Shown here one piece after another: positions 12,075 through 20,917 of a stretch of DNA of 22,556 nucleotides. The DNA comes from a virus, in the IMG/VR virus record IMGVR_UViG_3300022913_000009, positions 1-22,556 of that record; one strand, given 5' to 3'. The translations under genes were made by a program, and so were the position numbers. Below the pieces are notes generated by a model. The model was not told where the DNA came from. It saw nothing but the letters and a program-made list of their open reading frames with translations, and ran no database searches. Each line of letters begins with the position of its first letter. The stretch's first letter is position 1.

Positions 12075-13100
12075 ATGGCTATTATTCCGGGTGCTGAACA
12101 TACCGCTGGTCATCTGACAACGACTATCAGAGAAGATCTCTCTGATGTCATCACGATGATCTCGCCGTATGACACACCGTTTTTCTCCATGCTGCAGTCT
12201 AAAGCAGCGACTTCGACAAAACATGAGTGGATCAGGGATAGTCTCACTACGGTTGATTCCGGGGGTGCCCTTGAGGGTGACCAGTTTCTTGGTGCTACGC
12301 TGGTTGATCCGACTCGTGCAAACAACCACACGCAGATTCTTCGCAAGGACTTTGCTGTCACGGGCACGAACGAGGCTGTCACCCATGCGGGTATGGCTTC
12401 TCAGTTCTCGTACCAGATGATGAAGGCTTTGCGTGAGTTGGCTCGCAACACTGAACAAGCGTTGCTGTGCCAGAAGGATGCTTCTGCTCCTGCTGGTTCG
12501 ACCACTGCTGCTCGCACCATGAACGGTCTCTACCACGAGATCTTGGACGCTGATGTGGCGGTGGCAGCGGATAACTTTCTCTTCGATGTGTCAGCATCAA
12601 CAGATGGTACGGGTGCCCCCGGAACCGCTGCGGCAGCTGCACTTACGGAAGCCAAATTCAACACTCTGCTGCAGAGAATGTGGACGGCGGGTGTTGCACC
12701 TGACACGATCCTTGCTTCTCCGGCAGCGAAGAAGGACATCACGGCATACGCTGGTTCGCAGATTGCTCGTTTCAATGTTGGCAAGAACGATCTCGTTTCA
12801 AATGTCATGCGGTACGAAAGCGATTTCGGCACTGTTGATGTTATTCTTGAGCGTTTTGGCCCAACGGGTCACGCAACTACCGCTAACGGTGACACGGGTC
12901 TAATCGTTGGTGCTGCTGGCTCGAAGACTGCTTTCGCTTTAGAGCGTCAGCATCTTTGCAAGGCGACCCTGCGTCCAACTGTTGCCGAGCGTCTGCCGAA
13001 GAGTGGTGACTCCGAGCGTGGCATGGTTCTCCATGAACTGACTCTTGAGGTTGCTGCTGTCGGTGCTGCTGGTGCTTGGATGAACATCAAGGATGACTAG
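12075..13100 (+). CDS. Major capsid protein, HK97 fold, SU10-like, 341 aa
   Basis: The N-terminal block matches the SU10 major capsid family: TTTIREDLSDVITMISPYDT at about residues 15-34, then PFFSML and a HEWIRDSL segment at about 49-56. Further on, TNEAVTHAGMASQFSYQMMKALRELARNTEQALL corresponds to the long spine helix region, and ERQHLCKATLRPTVAERLPKSGDSERGMVLHELTLE to the C-terminal A-domain. It assembles the icosahedral shell. Length is normal. The start has AAAAGGACATAACA upstream. The next gene begins inside its final codons. Confidence 0.93.
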   Translation: MAIIPGAEHTAGHLTTTIREDLSDVITMISPYDTPFFSMLQSKAATSTKHEWIRDSLTTVDSGGALEGDQFLGATLVDPTRANNHTQILRKDFAVTGTNEAVTHAGMASQFSYQMMKALRELARNTEQALLCQKDASAPAGSTTAARTMNGLYHEILDADVAVAADNFLFDVSASTDGTGAPGTAAAAALTEAKFNTLLQRMWTAGVAPDTILASPAAKKDITAYAGSQIARFNVGKNDLVSNVMRYESDFGTVDVILERFGPTGHATTANGDTGLIVGAAGSKTAFALERQHLCKATLRPTVAERLPKSGDSERGMVLHELTLEVAAVGAAGAWMNIKDD

Positions 13101-13449
13101 CAAGTCTACGAATGGTAGGGGGGTCGCCAAGGTTGCGGCCCCCCGTCCAGTCCCTACTAGTTATGTCAAAGGTCAGGCTGAAGAGAGAGTTCTTCGGGCT
13201 GTCATGGATACTTGGTTCAAGAAGTACCCTCACGAGGTAAAGCAATTTCTCAAGGAAGTTGATATTCTTCGTCAGACGAAACACCAGCCAAATGGTATGA
13301 GCATAAATGGCGACCTGATGATGGCCGCTTTAATCCCCACCCGTCCTTGGATACTCGTGAACGCATTGCTTCCCGAGTTCTGGAACACTGGTGGTTCAAA
13401 GAAATTCATTCGGATGTTTTCCAGGTTCGACCTGAAAGACCCGAAGTAA
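13093..13449 (+). CDS. Hypothetical protein following capsid gene, 118 aa
   Basis: A basic N-terminal tail (MTSKSTNGRGVAKVAAPRPV) precedes a folded part with VLRAVMDTWFKKYPHEVKQFLKEVDIL and IPTRPWILVNALLPEFWNTGG. The ATG overlaps the end of the capsid gene (TAG within ATGACTAG). Its early codons carry a very stable hairpin (13118-13144), so output may be lower than that of the capsid. No family is recognised; a head-completion or decoration role is possible from the location only. Confidence 0.7.
   Translation: MTSKSTNGRGVAKVAAPRPVPTSYVKGQAEERVLRAVMDTWFKKYPHEVKQFLKEVDILRQTKHQPNGMSINGDLMMAALIPTRPWILVNALLPEFWNTGGSKKFIRMFSRFDLKDPK
13118..13144 (+). promoter_or_regulatory. Strong GC hairpin just after capsid gene
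   Basis: GGGGGGTCGC (13118-13127) pairs with GCGGCCCCCC (13135-13144): ten pairs including one G-U, with a 7-base loop. No U-tract follows, so classical termination is not shown. Position immediately downstream of the major capsid stop is a common place for structures that protect or cap a high-level capsid mRNA. Confidence 0.55.
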
Positions 13450-13459
13450 GGGGTAAACG

Positions 13460-13978
13460 ATGGCAATCACAGCGACTTGGCACTCTCGGACTGGGGCAAG
13501 TGCGGGGACACTTGGCACTGCTATTGGTACTTCGACGGTATTTTACGGTGGATCAGATGACGGTGCTGCATCTGCAGCAGCAGATCCCATCACCGCAGGT
13601 GCTAACAGTATTCGTCGTTACTTCATTGCCCGCTTCACTGAAACGGCAGGAACGATTACGACGATCTCTAGCGTAGTAATTGATAGATCCGACAGTAATG
13701 GCACTGGCACTGACCTTGATGACCAAGGCACAATTGTAAATGCTCAAGCAGGTTTGGCTTACGCAGAGAACTCCGTGACTGCCTTGACGAACCCCGTAGC
13801 GTTGGGAGTAAGTGGTGGCGGGACGAGCATTACTCCTACGGCACCATCTGGAGACATCCAAAATGGGGTTGTTGGTTCTAGGGATAGTCAAGAGTTTGCC
13901 GTTCAGGTAGACACCCATGCAAATGCCACCGCAGGAGTTGCGTTCACTTTGCGGTGTTCTTTTAATATCACAGCCTGA
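13460..13978 (+). CDS. Small structural, decoration-like protein, 172 aa
   Basis: The composition is Thr/Ser/Gly/Ala-rich with repeated beta-strand candidates (TVFYGG, RYFIARFTETAGTITTISSVVIDR, SFNITA), which is characteristic of phage virion surface or decoration proteins. No transmembrane segment or cysteine pattern is present apart from one cysteine near the C-terminus. AAGGGGTAAACG upstream is a good ribosome binding site. It overlaps the next gene by one base (TGATG). Its place after the capsid suggests a head-associated protein, but a tail role cannot be excluded. Confidence 0.65.
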   Translation: MAITATWHSRTGASAGTLGTAIGTSTVFYGGSDDGAASAAADPITAGANSIRRYFIARFTETAGTITTISSVVIDRSDSNGTGTDLDDQGTIVNAQAGLAYAENSVTALTNPVALGVSGGGTSITPTAPSGDIQNGVVGSRDSQEFAVQVDTHANATAGVAFTLRCSFNITA

Positions 13979-14289
13979 TGTTCACTTGGCAGGGGATCAC
14001 AACCTCTGGCGAGAAGGTTGATTCGGACGGCAAGGGGCAATCCTTTGCCCGAGAGTTCCCTCTTCGCTCGTTGGTCATCAAGGGGCCGGGTGTTGAAATC
14101 CCCTTCATGGTCGAGATCCCAATTGAAGCCAGTCCCGTGATCTTTGAGCGTCACTCGATTGTTGTCAGCACCGACCCAAGTAACACGGAGACCAAGGGTC
14201 CAACTCGTTACTTCTTCGGGTGGGAGAAGGGTGACAAGCGTCATGTGTGGGAGTTCGGCGGGGACAAGATCGTACTTCACGAGGAGTAG
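13978..14289 (+). CDS. Hypothetical small structural protein, 103 aa
   Basis: A beta-rich acidic/basic mixed protein (MFTWQGITTSGEKVDSDGKG to WEFGGDKIVLHEE). The strands LVIKGPGVEIPFMVEIPIE and SIVVSTDPSN and TRYFFGWEKG are consistent with a single small sandwich domain. The ATG directly overlaps the stop of the preceding gene, so the pair is probably coupled. I recognise no family. Location among head and tail proteins suggests a virion component. Confidence 0.65.
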   Translation: MFTWQGITTSGEKVDSDGKGQSFAREFPLRSLVIKGPGVEIPFMVEIPIEASPVIFERHSIVVSTDPSNTETKGPTRYFFGWEKGDKRHVWEFGGDKIVLHEE

Positions 14290-14301
14290 CTGGGTGGTGA
14301 C

Positions 14302-15429
14302 ATGGCCGTTTATGAGTTCACGGTGGATGACTGCCACCCGTCATTGGTGAATCATGGGGCTGTTCGTAGTTTCGCTTTTTCCCCCGGTACGGGAAAGTCG
14401 ATTACAAAGGTAAGGGCTAAAGTATCATCAGGCACTCTCGCCTTTAATATGCGTCTCGGAGCTGCGAACAAAGATCTTTTTGACGACTCGGATTTTGACG
14501 AGAACGGTGAGATGCTGTGGCACTTCCGAGCCGAAGATCTAGGTGCCCCTGCTAGTGCATCTGATGGTGACAATGTGACCATCTGGAGATCATGGGATAA
14601 GTCTCAGGCGGTCTTCCGTCAAACTTCCTCAAGTGTGTACCCCACCTATAAGACTACTACTGGTCCCGGCTCAAACGAAGGCATCGACTTCGACGGAACG
14701 CAGTACCTCACTGGCTACACAGGAACCTACTCTCTTCCTTACGATGCGGCTTACTCGGTGTTCGCTGTGATCGGAGATTACACATCGTCTAACAACTCTC
14801 CAATCATGGGAACCTACGACATCGGGGACACTGCCTGGAACTCGACCTGGGGCCACAAAGGCGGCGACCTCAGAGTGAGGAACGACTCAGGGAATGAATT
14901 TAATCACGGAGACCCTGATCTCGGCAACGACGAAATGAGAGTATTGGTTTGTGGGAAAGATATCGGTACAGCATCCAGTTTGTCTGAGTGGGTTGACGGC
15001 ACCGCTTTATATACCGATCAGTCTATCACGATAAACTCTTCGACCGGAGGCTGGACCTACAACGGGATGGCTGTCCTCGGAAGAGATCGAAACGGATCCC
15101 CTCAGTTACGGAGATTGAACGGTGCTATCTCTGAGTTGATCTTCGTCGAAGGTGCTGCTTCGGATGATCTTAGAGAAAAGATTGAAGGGTATTACGCTCA
15201 CAAATACTGGGGAAGCGGTCAGGCGAATCCTCTTCCAGCCGCACACCCGTATAAATCTTCTGATCCTTATCCGTCTACCTATATGCTCGCCAACGACATT
15301 ATTTGCACCTCGTCATACGGCTTAGAGCCTACAATAAGTGAGTCGGTAACTGACCATCAAATGGTCAACCTGTATGTAACGAAGTGCCAGAATCCAGGGA
15401 CACTGACCGTAGAGTTGACGGTGGCATGA
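14302..15429 (+). CDS. LamG/concanavalin A-like lectin-type virion protein, 375 aa
   Basis: The core (about residues 70-318) has the layout of LamG-like domains found in phage and environmental proteins: MLWHFRAEDL, a GSNEGIDFDGTQYLTGY strand pair, then GAISELIFVEGAASDDLREK and the closing IEGYYAHKYWGSG with HPYK at 315-318. Such domains usually bind glycans, so this is a plausible host-surface-binding protein. The first 55 and last 50 residues look like the two halves of a different small beta domain (ITKVRAKVSSGTLAFNM and MVNLYVTKCQNPGTLTVELT). The ATG follows GGTGGTGAC. Its stop is one base before the next gene. Confidence 0.82.
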   Translation: MAVYEFTVDDCHPSLVNHGAVRSFAFSPGTGKSITKVRAKVSSGTLAFNMRLGAANKDLFDDSDFDENGEMLWHFRAEDLGAPASASDGDNVTIWRSWDKSQAVFRQTSSSVYPTYKTTTGPGSNEGIDFDGTQYLTGYTGTYSLPYDAAYSVFAVIGDYTSSNNSPIMGTYDIGDTAWNSTWGHKGGDLRVRNDSGNEFNHGDPDLGNDEMRVLVCGKDIGTASSLSEWVDGTALYTDQSITINSSTGGWTYNGMAVLGRDRNGSPQLRRLNGAISELIFVEGAASDDLREKIEGYYAHKYWGSGQANPLPAAHPYKSSDPYPSTYMLANDIICTSSYGLEPTISESVTDHQMVNLYVTKCQNPGTLTVELTVA

Positions 15430-15430
15430 T

Positions 15431-18349
15431 ATGGCATTGGAAGTTCTTGACCTAAGAGCCGTAGGAGGTTCATCAGATGGTCAGAATACAGGTATTCTCC
15501 ACCTGACTATTGATGCAATCAATGGATCTGCTCCTAACACGCTCTTAGCCGGAGACTTCCTTGTCTTAATGCACTCAGAGGAGCGGCAAAATAATGCGTT
15601 AAACCCTGGCAATGGCAACTCACACATCCTCAATCAAGTCGCAACCTACACTAACTCTTCAGGCACAACTGGTATTACCACCGACTTTCTTGACTTCGGT
15701 TATCTCCGTTCCACTTCCTCTTCCGGTGGCCGACAGGCTGGTGGCCTCTGGGTTCTTCCAATCACGAGTAGCCATGCCCTGACGAATCAACAGCTTTCTT
15801 ATACGGATGTATCTGCCACTGGCGGAGGGAGTTGCCCTAGAACTTTGCGGGTATTTGTCATTCGAGGAGCAGACAATTCAACGGCTACGATCTCGGCGAT
15901 GCAAGCCTCTTGCAAATCATCAATGACAATGATGGGGAAATTGGTCTATCGGCGGTGGAACAAGCCAACGGATAGTTCATGGAACTCAACAGATGTTGGC
16001 GATGAGTTTATGAATGTTTTTTGCTCCACTGTTCGTCGTCGCCAACAAATAGACCCCCCGGCGGCTCCTGCTTCTAGCATTAACAATGTACCAGCGGGCG
16101 GAACTGAGGTGGATACACTCGCCCAAACTTGGCCTACGAGCGGTACGACAAAAGGCGGACATTCTGAAGACAACGCAGCGGCTGCACAGACTGCTTCTTG
16201 GTTCTTCAAGAAATATACTGGCTCAGGTGCGTTCTCTAATATGGATGCAAACTGGTCAACTACTGGGTCTACTTATTATGGATGGGTCAGCACCCCTAGT
16301 ACCCAAAGTCATAACGGCGGCGTTTCGATGTCGCTCTTCTTCAAGGAGGCATCGGGAACCACCGCAGGAACCCCCGTCACTGCCACTGGCTCCTATGCAG
16401 TAACCTCCACTGGAAGCCCGACGACTGCCACGAGTGACTATGCGGTGACTGCTACAGGAACATCAGTTGCGTTATTGAGTTCCTATGATGTCGAAGTAAC
16501 AACAAGTGGCTCGGTGTCTGCCACGGGTGATTACGCAGTTACTTCTGCAGGGACAGCCGTACCCGCAACGGGTGCTTATGCGATCTTGCTTACGGGGTCT
16601 CTGGCAACCGCAACAGGCTCTTACGCAGTTACTTCTGCGGGAACAGCCACAACTGCCACGGGTGCTTATGCAGTTGCCTCGACAGGAACGGTAGAGACCT
16701 CCACAGGTTCCTACGCCGTTACTTCGACAGGAACGGTGACAACAGCAACCGGGTCTTACGCTGTTACCTCGACAGGAACATCAGTTGCGTTATTGAGTTC
16801 CTACGATGTCGAAGCAACAACAAGTGGCACCGTGTCCACGGCCACAGGTTCCTATGCCGTCACCTCTACAGGAACATCAGTTGCCGTATTAAGTTCCTAC
16901 GATGTGTCGTCAACAACCAGCGGCCTTCCGGCAGCCGCCACGGGTGACTATGCGGTGACATCGGTCGGGCCAGTGACAGCCTCGACAGGTGCTTATGCAG
17001 TCACTTCAACGGCTGTTGCCGTTGCTGTATCAAGTTCCTACGATGTTTCTTCGACAACTGCTGGTTCTGCAACAGCAACAGGTTTTTATGCAGTTGTTTC
17101 CGCAGGAACTGCGGTTCCAGCCACAGGTTCTTATGCTGTTGCCTATGCTCCCACTGGTGTAGCAGTTTCGAGTGAGTATGCAGTTGTTGCGGTAGGGACA
17201 GAATCTACAGCAACTAGCACTTACGCCGTTACTTCTCCGGCAACGGCTGTTGCTGTATTAAGTTCCTACGATATCTTTTCGACAACCAGCGGTTCTGTAA
17301 CGGCAACAGGTTTTTATGCAGTTGCAGCAACCGGGTTGCCAGTAGCCGCTGCTGGATCATACGCTGTTGTGTCCGCAGTTATTCCCGTAACCGCAACAGG
17401 GAACTATGCCGTTACAGGTGTCGGCAATGTATCCACGGCTACAAGCACTTACGCAGTCATGGCGACAGGGGATATTGCAACTGCTGTAAGTGACTATGCA
17501 GTTGTCTCTACTGGACCCGCAGTTATAGCAACGGGTAGTTACGATGTCGCTTCAACAACCGCTGGCTCGCTCACTGCTACAGGTTCATACGCTGTTGTGT
17601 CTGCAGGTACAGTCGTTGCGGTATTAAGTTCCTACGATGTCGCTTCAACAACCGCTGGCCTTCCGGCAACATCCATAGGCTCTTATGCAGTTATTATAGA
17701 AGGAACAGAGTCCCGAGTTAATTGCTCTTATGATGTGTCTAACATTTCCTCTGGTGCTGCTTCGGCAGGGGGATCATACGCCGTTATAAGTACGGCCATA
17801 GCAGTTGCGACCACGGGTGCTTATAGGGTTTTGACAACAGGAAGAACTGCTGCGGCCACCGGGTCTTATGTGGTGGATGCGGCTGGAACCGCCACGGCTA
17901 CGGGGTTTTATGCGGTCATATCTACGGGGTCTCCAGTTCCCGCAACGGGTTCCTACGCATTCATTGAAAGTGGAACTGCCGCTACAGCCACAGGCTCCTA
18001 CGCAGTATCGGCCAGTGGGATAGCGTCCACTGCACCAGGAGATTATTCTGTAGGCACATCTGGAGAGGCTTCCGCCACAGGCTTGTATGCAGTAGTAGTG
18101 GAGGGGACTCCGTTAAGTGCTACTGGTTCTTACGGGATCCAAACAGGCAATGAAGTGTCTATTGCTGGGGAATACGGGTTCAACCTTGCGGGCAATACAG
18201 TAACGGTTACTGGTTCCTATGAGGTAACAGGAGTTAATTTTGCGGCTACTCCGGTTGAAGTGTTTAGCGAGTATGCCGTTATGAACTGCTGCCATTTAGG
18301 GATTAAAGCATTCAGGCAGCTTTCAACCTTCCGACAAAGGACAAAATAG
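15431..18349 (+). CDS. Large repeat-containing virion protein, adhesin-like, 972 aa
   Basis: Residues 1 to about 312 form a non-repetitive domain with beta strands (LAGDFLVLMHSEERQ, GGLWVLPITSS, LRVFVIRGAD, STYYGWVS) resembling phage/adhesin sandwich domains. From residue 313 to near 950 about 42 copies of a 15-residue unit follow, consensus TATGSYAVTSTGTxV, each with a central tyrosine. A variant with SSYDVxSTTS spaces some copies by 17. The C-terminus (CCHLGIKAFRQLSTFRQRTK) is cysteine-containing and basic. The role is probably a long fibre or surface decoration. Neighbouring lectin and tail genes support host contact. The ATG lies just after the preceding TGA. Confidence 0.78.
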   Translation: MALEVLDLRAVGGSSDGQNTGILHLTIDAINGSAPNTLLAGDFLVLMHSEERQNNALNPGNGNSHILNQVATYTNSSGTTGITTDFLDFGYLRSTSSSGGRQAGGLWVLPITSSHALTNQQLSYTDVSATGGGSCPRTLRVFVIRGADNSTATISAMQASCKSSMTMMGKLVYRRWNKPTDSSWNSTDVGDEFMNVFCSTVRRRQQIDPPAAPASSINNVPAGGTEVDTLAQTWPTSGTTKGGHSEDNAAAAQTASWFFKKYTGSGAFSNMDANWSTTGSTYYGWVSTPSTQSHNGGVSMSLFFKEASGTTAGTPVTATGSYAVTSTGSPTTATSDYAVTATGTSVALLSSYDVEVTTSGSVSATGDYAVTSAGTAVPATGAYAILLTGSLATATGSYAVTSAGTATTATGAYAVASTGTVETSTGSYAVTSTGTVTTATGSYAVTSTGTSVALLSSYDVEATTSGTVSTATGSYAVTSTGTSVAVLSSYDVSSTTSGLPAAATGDYAVTSVGPVTASTGAYAVTSTAVAVAVSSSYDVSSTTAGSATATGFYAVVSAGTAVPATGSYAVAYAPTGVAVSSEYAVVAVGTESTATSTYAVTSPATAVAVLSSYDIFSTTSGSVTATGFYAVAATGLPVAAAGSYAVVSAVIPVTATGNYAVTGVGNVSTATSTYAVMATGDIATAVSDYAVVSTGPAVIATGSYDVASTTAGSLTATGSYAVVSAGTVVAVLSSYDVASTTAGLPATSIGSYAVIIEGTESRVNCSYDVSNISSGAASAGGSYAVISTAIAVATTGAYRVLTTGRTAAATGSYVVDAAGTATATGFYAVISTGSPVPATGSYAFIESGTAATATGSYAVSASGIASTAPGDYSVGTSGEASATGLYAVVVEGTPLSATGSYGIQTGNEVSIAGEYGFNLAGNTVTVTGSYEVTGVNFAATPVEVFSEYAVMNCCHLGIKAFRQLSTFRQRTK
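16367..18280 (+). repeat. Tandem array of about 42 units of 45 bp within the fibre-like gene
   Basis: The units encode about 15 residues each. Most are diverged at DNA level, but some are nearly identical: bases 16454-16510 and 16772-16828 match at 55 of 57 positions. This points to recent duplication inside the array in addition to older expansion. Confidence 0.85.
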
Positions 18350-18350
18350 C

Positions 18351-19244
18351 ATGAAGACATTTGGAGACATAGCCGGAGAGGTTCTGCGTTTCGCCAACCG
18401 GACAGACTTGGATAAGGAAACTGTCGTCAAGGAAGCCATAAACAGGAGATACAAGGAGATCCTGCAGTTCTACAACTGGCCTGAGTTACTTCAGGAGACT
18501 ACCGTAACTGCTACCACTGAGACAGTGGGCCTTCCTCAGAGCGTTGCTAAGATCATCAAGGTCTATGACAGGACCAACAATCGAGTAGTCATGCCACTGC
18601 CTGACCAGGATCTTACCGAGAGGTATATCAAGGATATTGGGAGTGCTGGTAACCCTCAGTATTACTCTCGTCTGGGCAATCGAGGTGTCTTCAAGCAACC
18701 TTTAACGGCATCTAATCTCAAGGCTATATCTGATGCTGGCTCCGAATCTGGTACTTACCGAGTACGAGGCTACGATTCTAATGGTCTTCTAGTAGAGTCT
18801 GAGAAGCCTATTGGTGTATCTTTGGATCATTCCTTTAGCACGGTCCTTCATTTCAGTAAAAGCACCCCCACTTCAGGTGTGATTTCTTTGACGAATGACC
18901 TTGGCACTGATACTTACGCCCGCCTGTCAAGGGATGAGAAGGTAGCCCGATACGCTGTTATCAGGCTTCACCCGGTCCCTACCTCTGTCTCCTTGCACAT
19001 TACGCACTCTACGAGGATCAGCGACTTGGACGACGACGAGGACGATCTGCTCCTCGACTGTGAGCATATCTTGGTGATTGGTGCTTTCAGTGACCTGCTC
19101 AGGAATCTTCGTCAGTTTGCTCAAGCAGAAGCAGAGGAGTTGCGGTATCAGACTCTCCTTGAGGGGTTCCTTAGAGATAGGCTAGGATCTGATAGCACTT
19201 GGGCCTTCATGCCTGACATGAACAAGCGGACTGAGAGAGTTTAA
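18351..19244 (+). CDS. Tail adaptor / tail tubular A-like protein, 297 aa
   Basis: The N-terminus (MKTFGDIAGEVLRFANRTDL then KEAINRRYKEILQFYNWPEL) matches the helical start of short-tail adaptor proteins such as T7 gp11-like and P22 gp4-like connectors. A beta-rich middle follows, and a long acidic helix pair at the C-terminus (DDDEDDLLLDCEHILVIGAF and ELRYQTLLEGFLRDRL). It would form the ring between portal and tail. Start: AAAGGACAAAATAGC upstream. The TAA overlaps the next ATG (TAATG). The exact subfamily is not certain. Confidence 0.82.
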   Translation: MKTFGDIAGEVLRFANRTDLDKETVVKEAINRRYKEILQFYNWPELLQETTVTATTETVGLPQSVAKIIKVYDRTNNRVVMPLPDQDLTERYIKDIGSAGNPQYYSRLGNRGVFKQPLTASNLKAISDAGSESGTYRVRGYDSNGLLVESEKPIGVSLDHSFSTVLHFSKSTPTSGVISLTNDLGTDTYARLSRDEKVARYAVIRLHPVPTSVSLHITHSTRISDLDDDEDDLLLDCEHILVIGAFSDLLRNLRQFAQAEAEELRYQTLLEGFLRDRLGSDSTWAFMPDMNKRTERV

Positions 19245-20917
19245 TGCCAGTAGATCCCAGAGTTTTCCAGCGTAGATCTCAACTGCTCGATTCTCCAATC
19301 GGGACATTCGAGATCGACAGCCTATCTGGTGGTATGAATACGAAGGCTCACCCGACGAGGATTGGCCCTAATGAGGCAGCTCTGATCCAGAACTTCCTTA
19401 TCAAGCAGGGAGCCTTTGCGGAGAAGAGGTCCGGTTCCGTAGACAAGTCAGGGACTGAAGTAACTGATCCGTTATCTGGTACTGTGGATAGGCCAACTGG
19501 CAAGACCTATGCTATGGGTCATTACTACCCCACATCTGGATCTGTAGGTAACAGGCTATTGATGAATGTGGGCGAGGAGTTCCTTGCTTGGGACGGCAGT
19601 GGAACCGTAGCAAGTAATTGGAATCAGTTAACTAAACCAGGCACCTTCACTTTTCCTACAACACGGGGAAAGATGCGTATGGTGCAGGTGTTTGATTTCA
19701 ATGAAGCCGCCAAAGATCAGTTATACATAATGGAAGAAGGTAACAGCCAGATTCTTAAATGGTCTGGTGGAACGCTTGCCGAAGTCACGGGGTCGGAAGG
19801 TCTTGATCCTGCTGCTGGCAGGGACGCAGTGTTCTGGCTATCTCGTTTGTGGGTAGCAGGTGGAGGTGAAGAGGAGAACGGTTACATCTATTTCTCTCAA
19901 ATAGGTGAGCCTAATCGTATCAACAAATCCGCTGGTTACTTGGTGAACCCGTCCGACGAGACCATGCGGATGGTCCCATTCATGCAGAATGGCCTCTTGA
20001 TTTTCCAAAGGGATTCAATCTGGATTCTGGATATAGATCAGCCTAACTTCGGAGACCTGACCTTTGATGCTACTAGCATCTTCCCGATCAACACAGACAT
20101 TGGAACTGTTGCCCCTGACTCCGTGGTACAGGCAGGGCATGACTTCTTCTTTCTTAGCCGACATGGGGTCCACAGGTTGGCGAAGACGGAAAGGGACCGT
20201 CCTCTTGGAGTGACGATCCCGATCTCAGATAAGATCAAGGGGACGATAGATCGGATTAACTGGACCTATGCCTATGATTGCGTGGGCACGGTCTGGGACA
20301 ATCTGTATATGCTGGCTGTCCCTCTGGATGGTGCTACGACTAACTCCCATATCTTGGTTTACGATATGGTGGAAGACGCTTGGAGCATCTTCCACGGCTG
20401 GACTCCCTCCGCCTTCCTTCCTGCTAGGTTCACACAAGAGGACGCACTGTACTATGGGGATCTCTCAACTGGGAAGTTGTATGAGGCTTTAGAGCCGGGT
20501 TCCGATACTGATTCAGGAACCAACATTGAGTCCATCATAGAGACTGCCCGGTTCAGTTTCGGTGGGACAACCTTCCGTAAGCATTTCCAATACCTGGACC
20601 TCTATGCCTTTGGAGGCACGGGCGGGACTGTCGAGTTGTATGTGGGCAAGGATGAATCAGCGTTCAGTTTTCTTGGTCGCCATGTGATCGAGGAGGGCGG
20701 TTTGAAACTTGGAGATGTTGGAGATCCTGAAAGTGGTTTTGTTTTGAACGAGAAGGCAATCCTGTCGGACGGCGGGTTGTTTCGGAAAAGATTTTACCTC
20801 GACAGGTTTGAGGCTTGTCGAGAGATGCAGTTCAAGTTCAGGAGTAGTGGGCAGAATAAGGTAAAGATTCTGTACTTCTCTGTCTCTGCATTACCTGAAA
20901 TGGAGAACTTTGACTAA
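19244..20917 (+). CDS. Tail nozzle / tail tubular B-like protein, 557 aa
   Basis: The opening DSLSGGMNTKAHPTRIGPNE at about residues 24-43, followed by AALIQNFLIKQGAFAEKRSG, is typical of phage nozzle or stabilisation proteins with a beta-propeller. Repeated blades can be seen, for example LWVAGGGEEENGYIYFSQIG, IWILDIDQPNFGDLTF, FFFLSRHGVHRLAKTERDR and LYMLAVPLDGATTNSHILVY. A C-terminal beta domain follows. It would extend the adaptor ring into the short tail. TAATG overlaps at both its ends suggest coupled translation with adaptor and receptor-binding-like genes. Confidence 0.82.
   Translation: MPVDPRVFQRRSQLLDSPIGTFEIDSLSGGMNTKAHPTRIGPNEAALIQNFLIKQGAFAEKRSGSVDKSGTEVTDPLSGTVDRPTGKTYAMGHYYPTSGSVGNRLLMNVGEEFLAWDGSGTVASNWNQLTKPGTFTFPTTRGKMRMVQVFDFNEAAKDQLYIMEEGNSQILKWSGGTLAEVTGSEGLDPAAGRDAVFWLSRLWVAGGGEEENGYIYFSQIGEPNRINKSAGYLVNPSDETMRMVPFMQNGLLIFQRDSIWILDIDQPNFGDLTFDATSIFPINTDIGTVAPDSVVQAGHDFFFLSRHGVHRLAKTERDRPLGVTIPISDKIKGTIDRINWTYAYDCVGTVWDNLYMLAVPLDGATTNSHILVYDMVEDAWSIFHGWTPSAFLPARFTQEDALYYGDLSTGKLYEALEPGSDTDSGTNIESIIETARFSFGGTTFRKHFQYLDLYAFGGTGGTVELYVGKDESAFSFLGRHVIEEGGLKLGDVGDPESGFVLNEKAILSDGGLFRKRFYLDRFEACREMQFKFRSSGQNKVKILYFSVSALPEMENFD

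Noticed and set aside
11637-12536. Minus-strand frame of 299 codons opposite scaffold and capsid genes
   Set aside because: It is antisense to two well-supported genes, its composition is rich in Arg, Ser and Cys as expected of a shadow frame, and no ribosome binding site is seen.
15431-18349. Diversity-generating retroelement target in the fibre-like gene
   Set aside because: There is no reverse transcriptase, no template repeat and no adenine-biased variation in this window.
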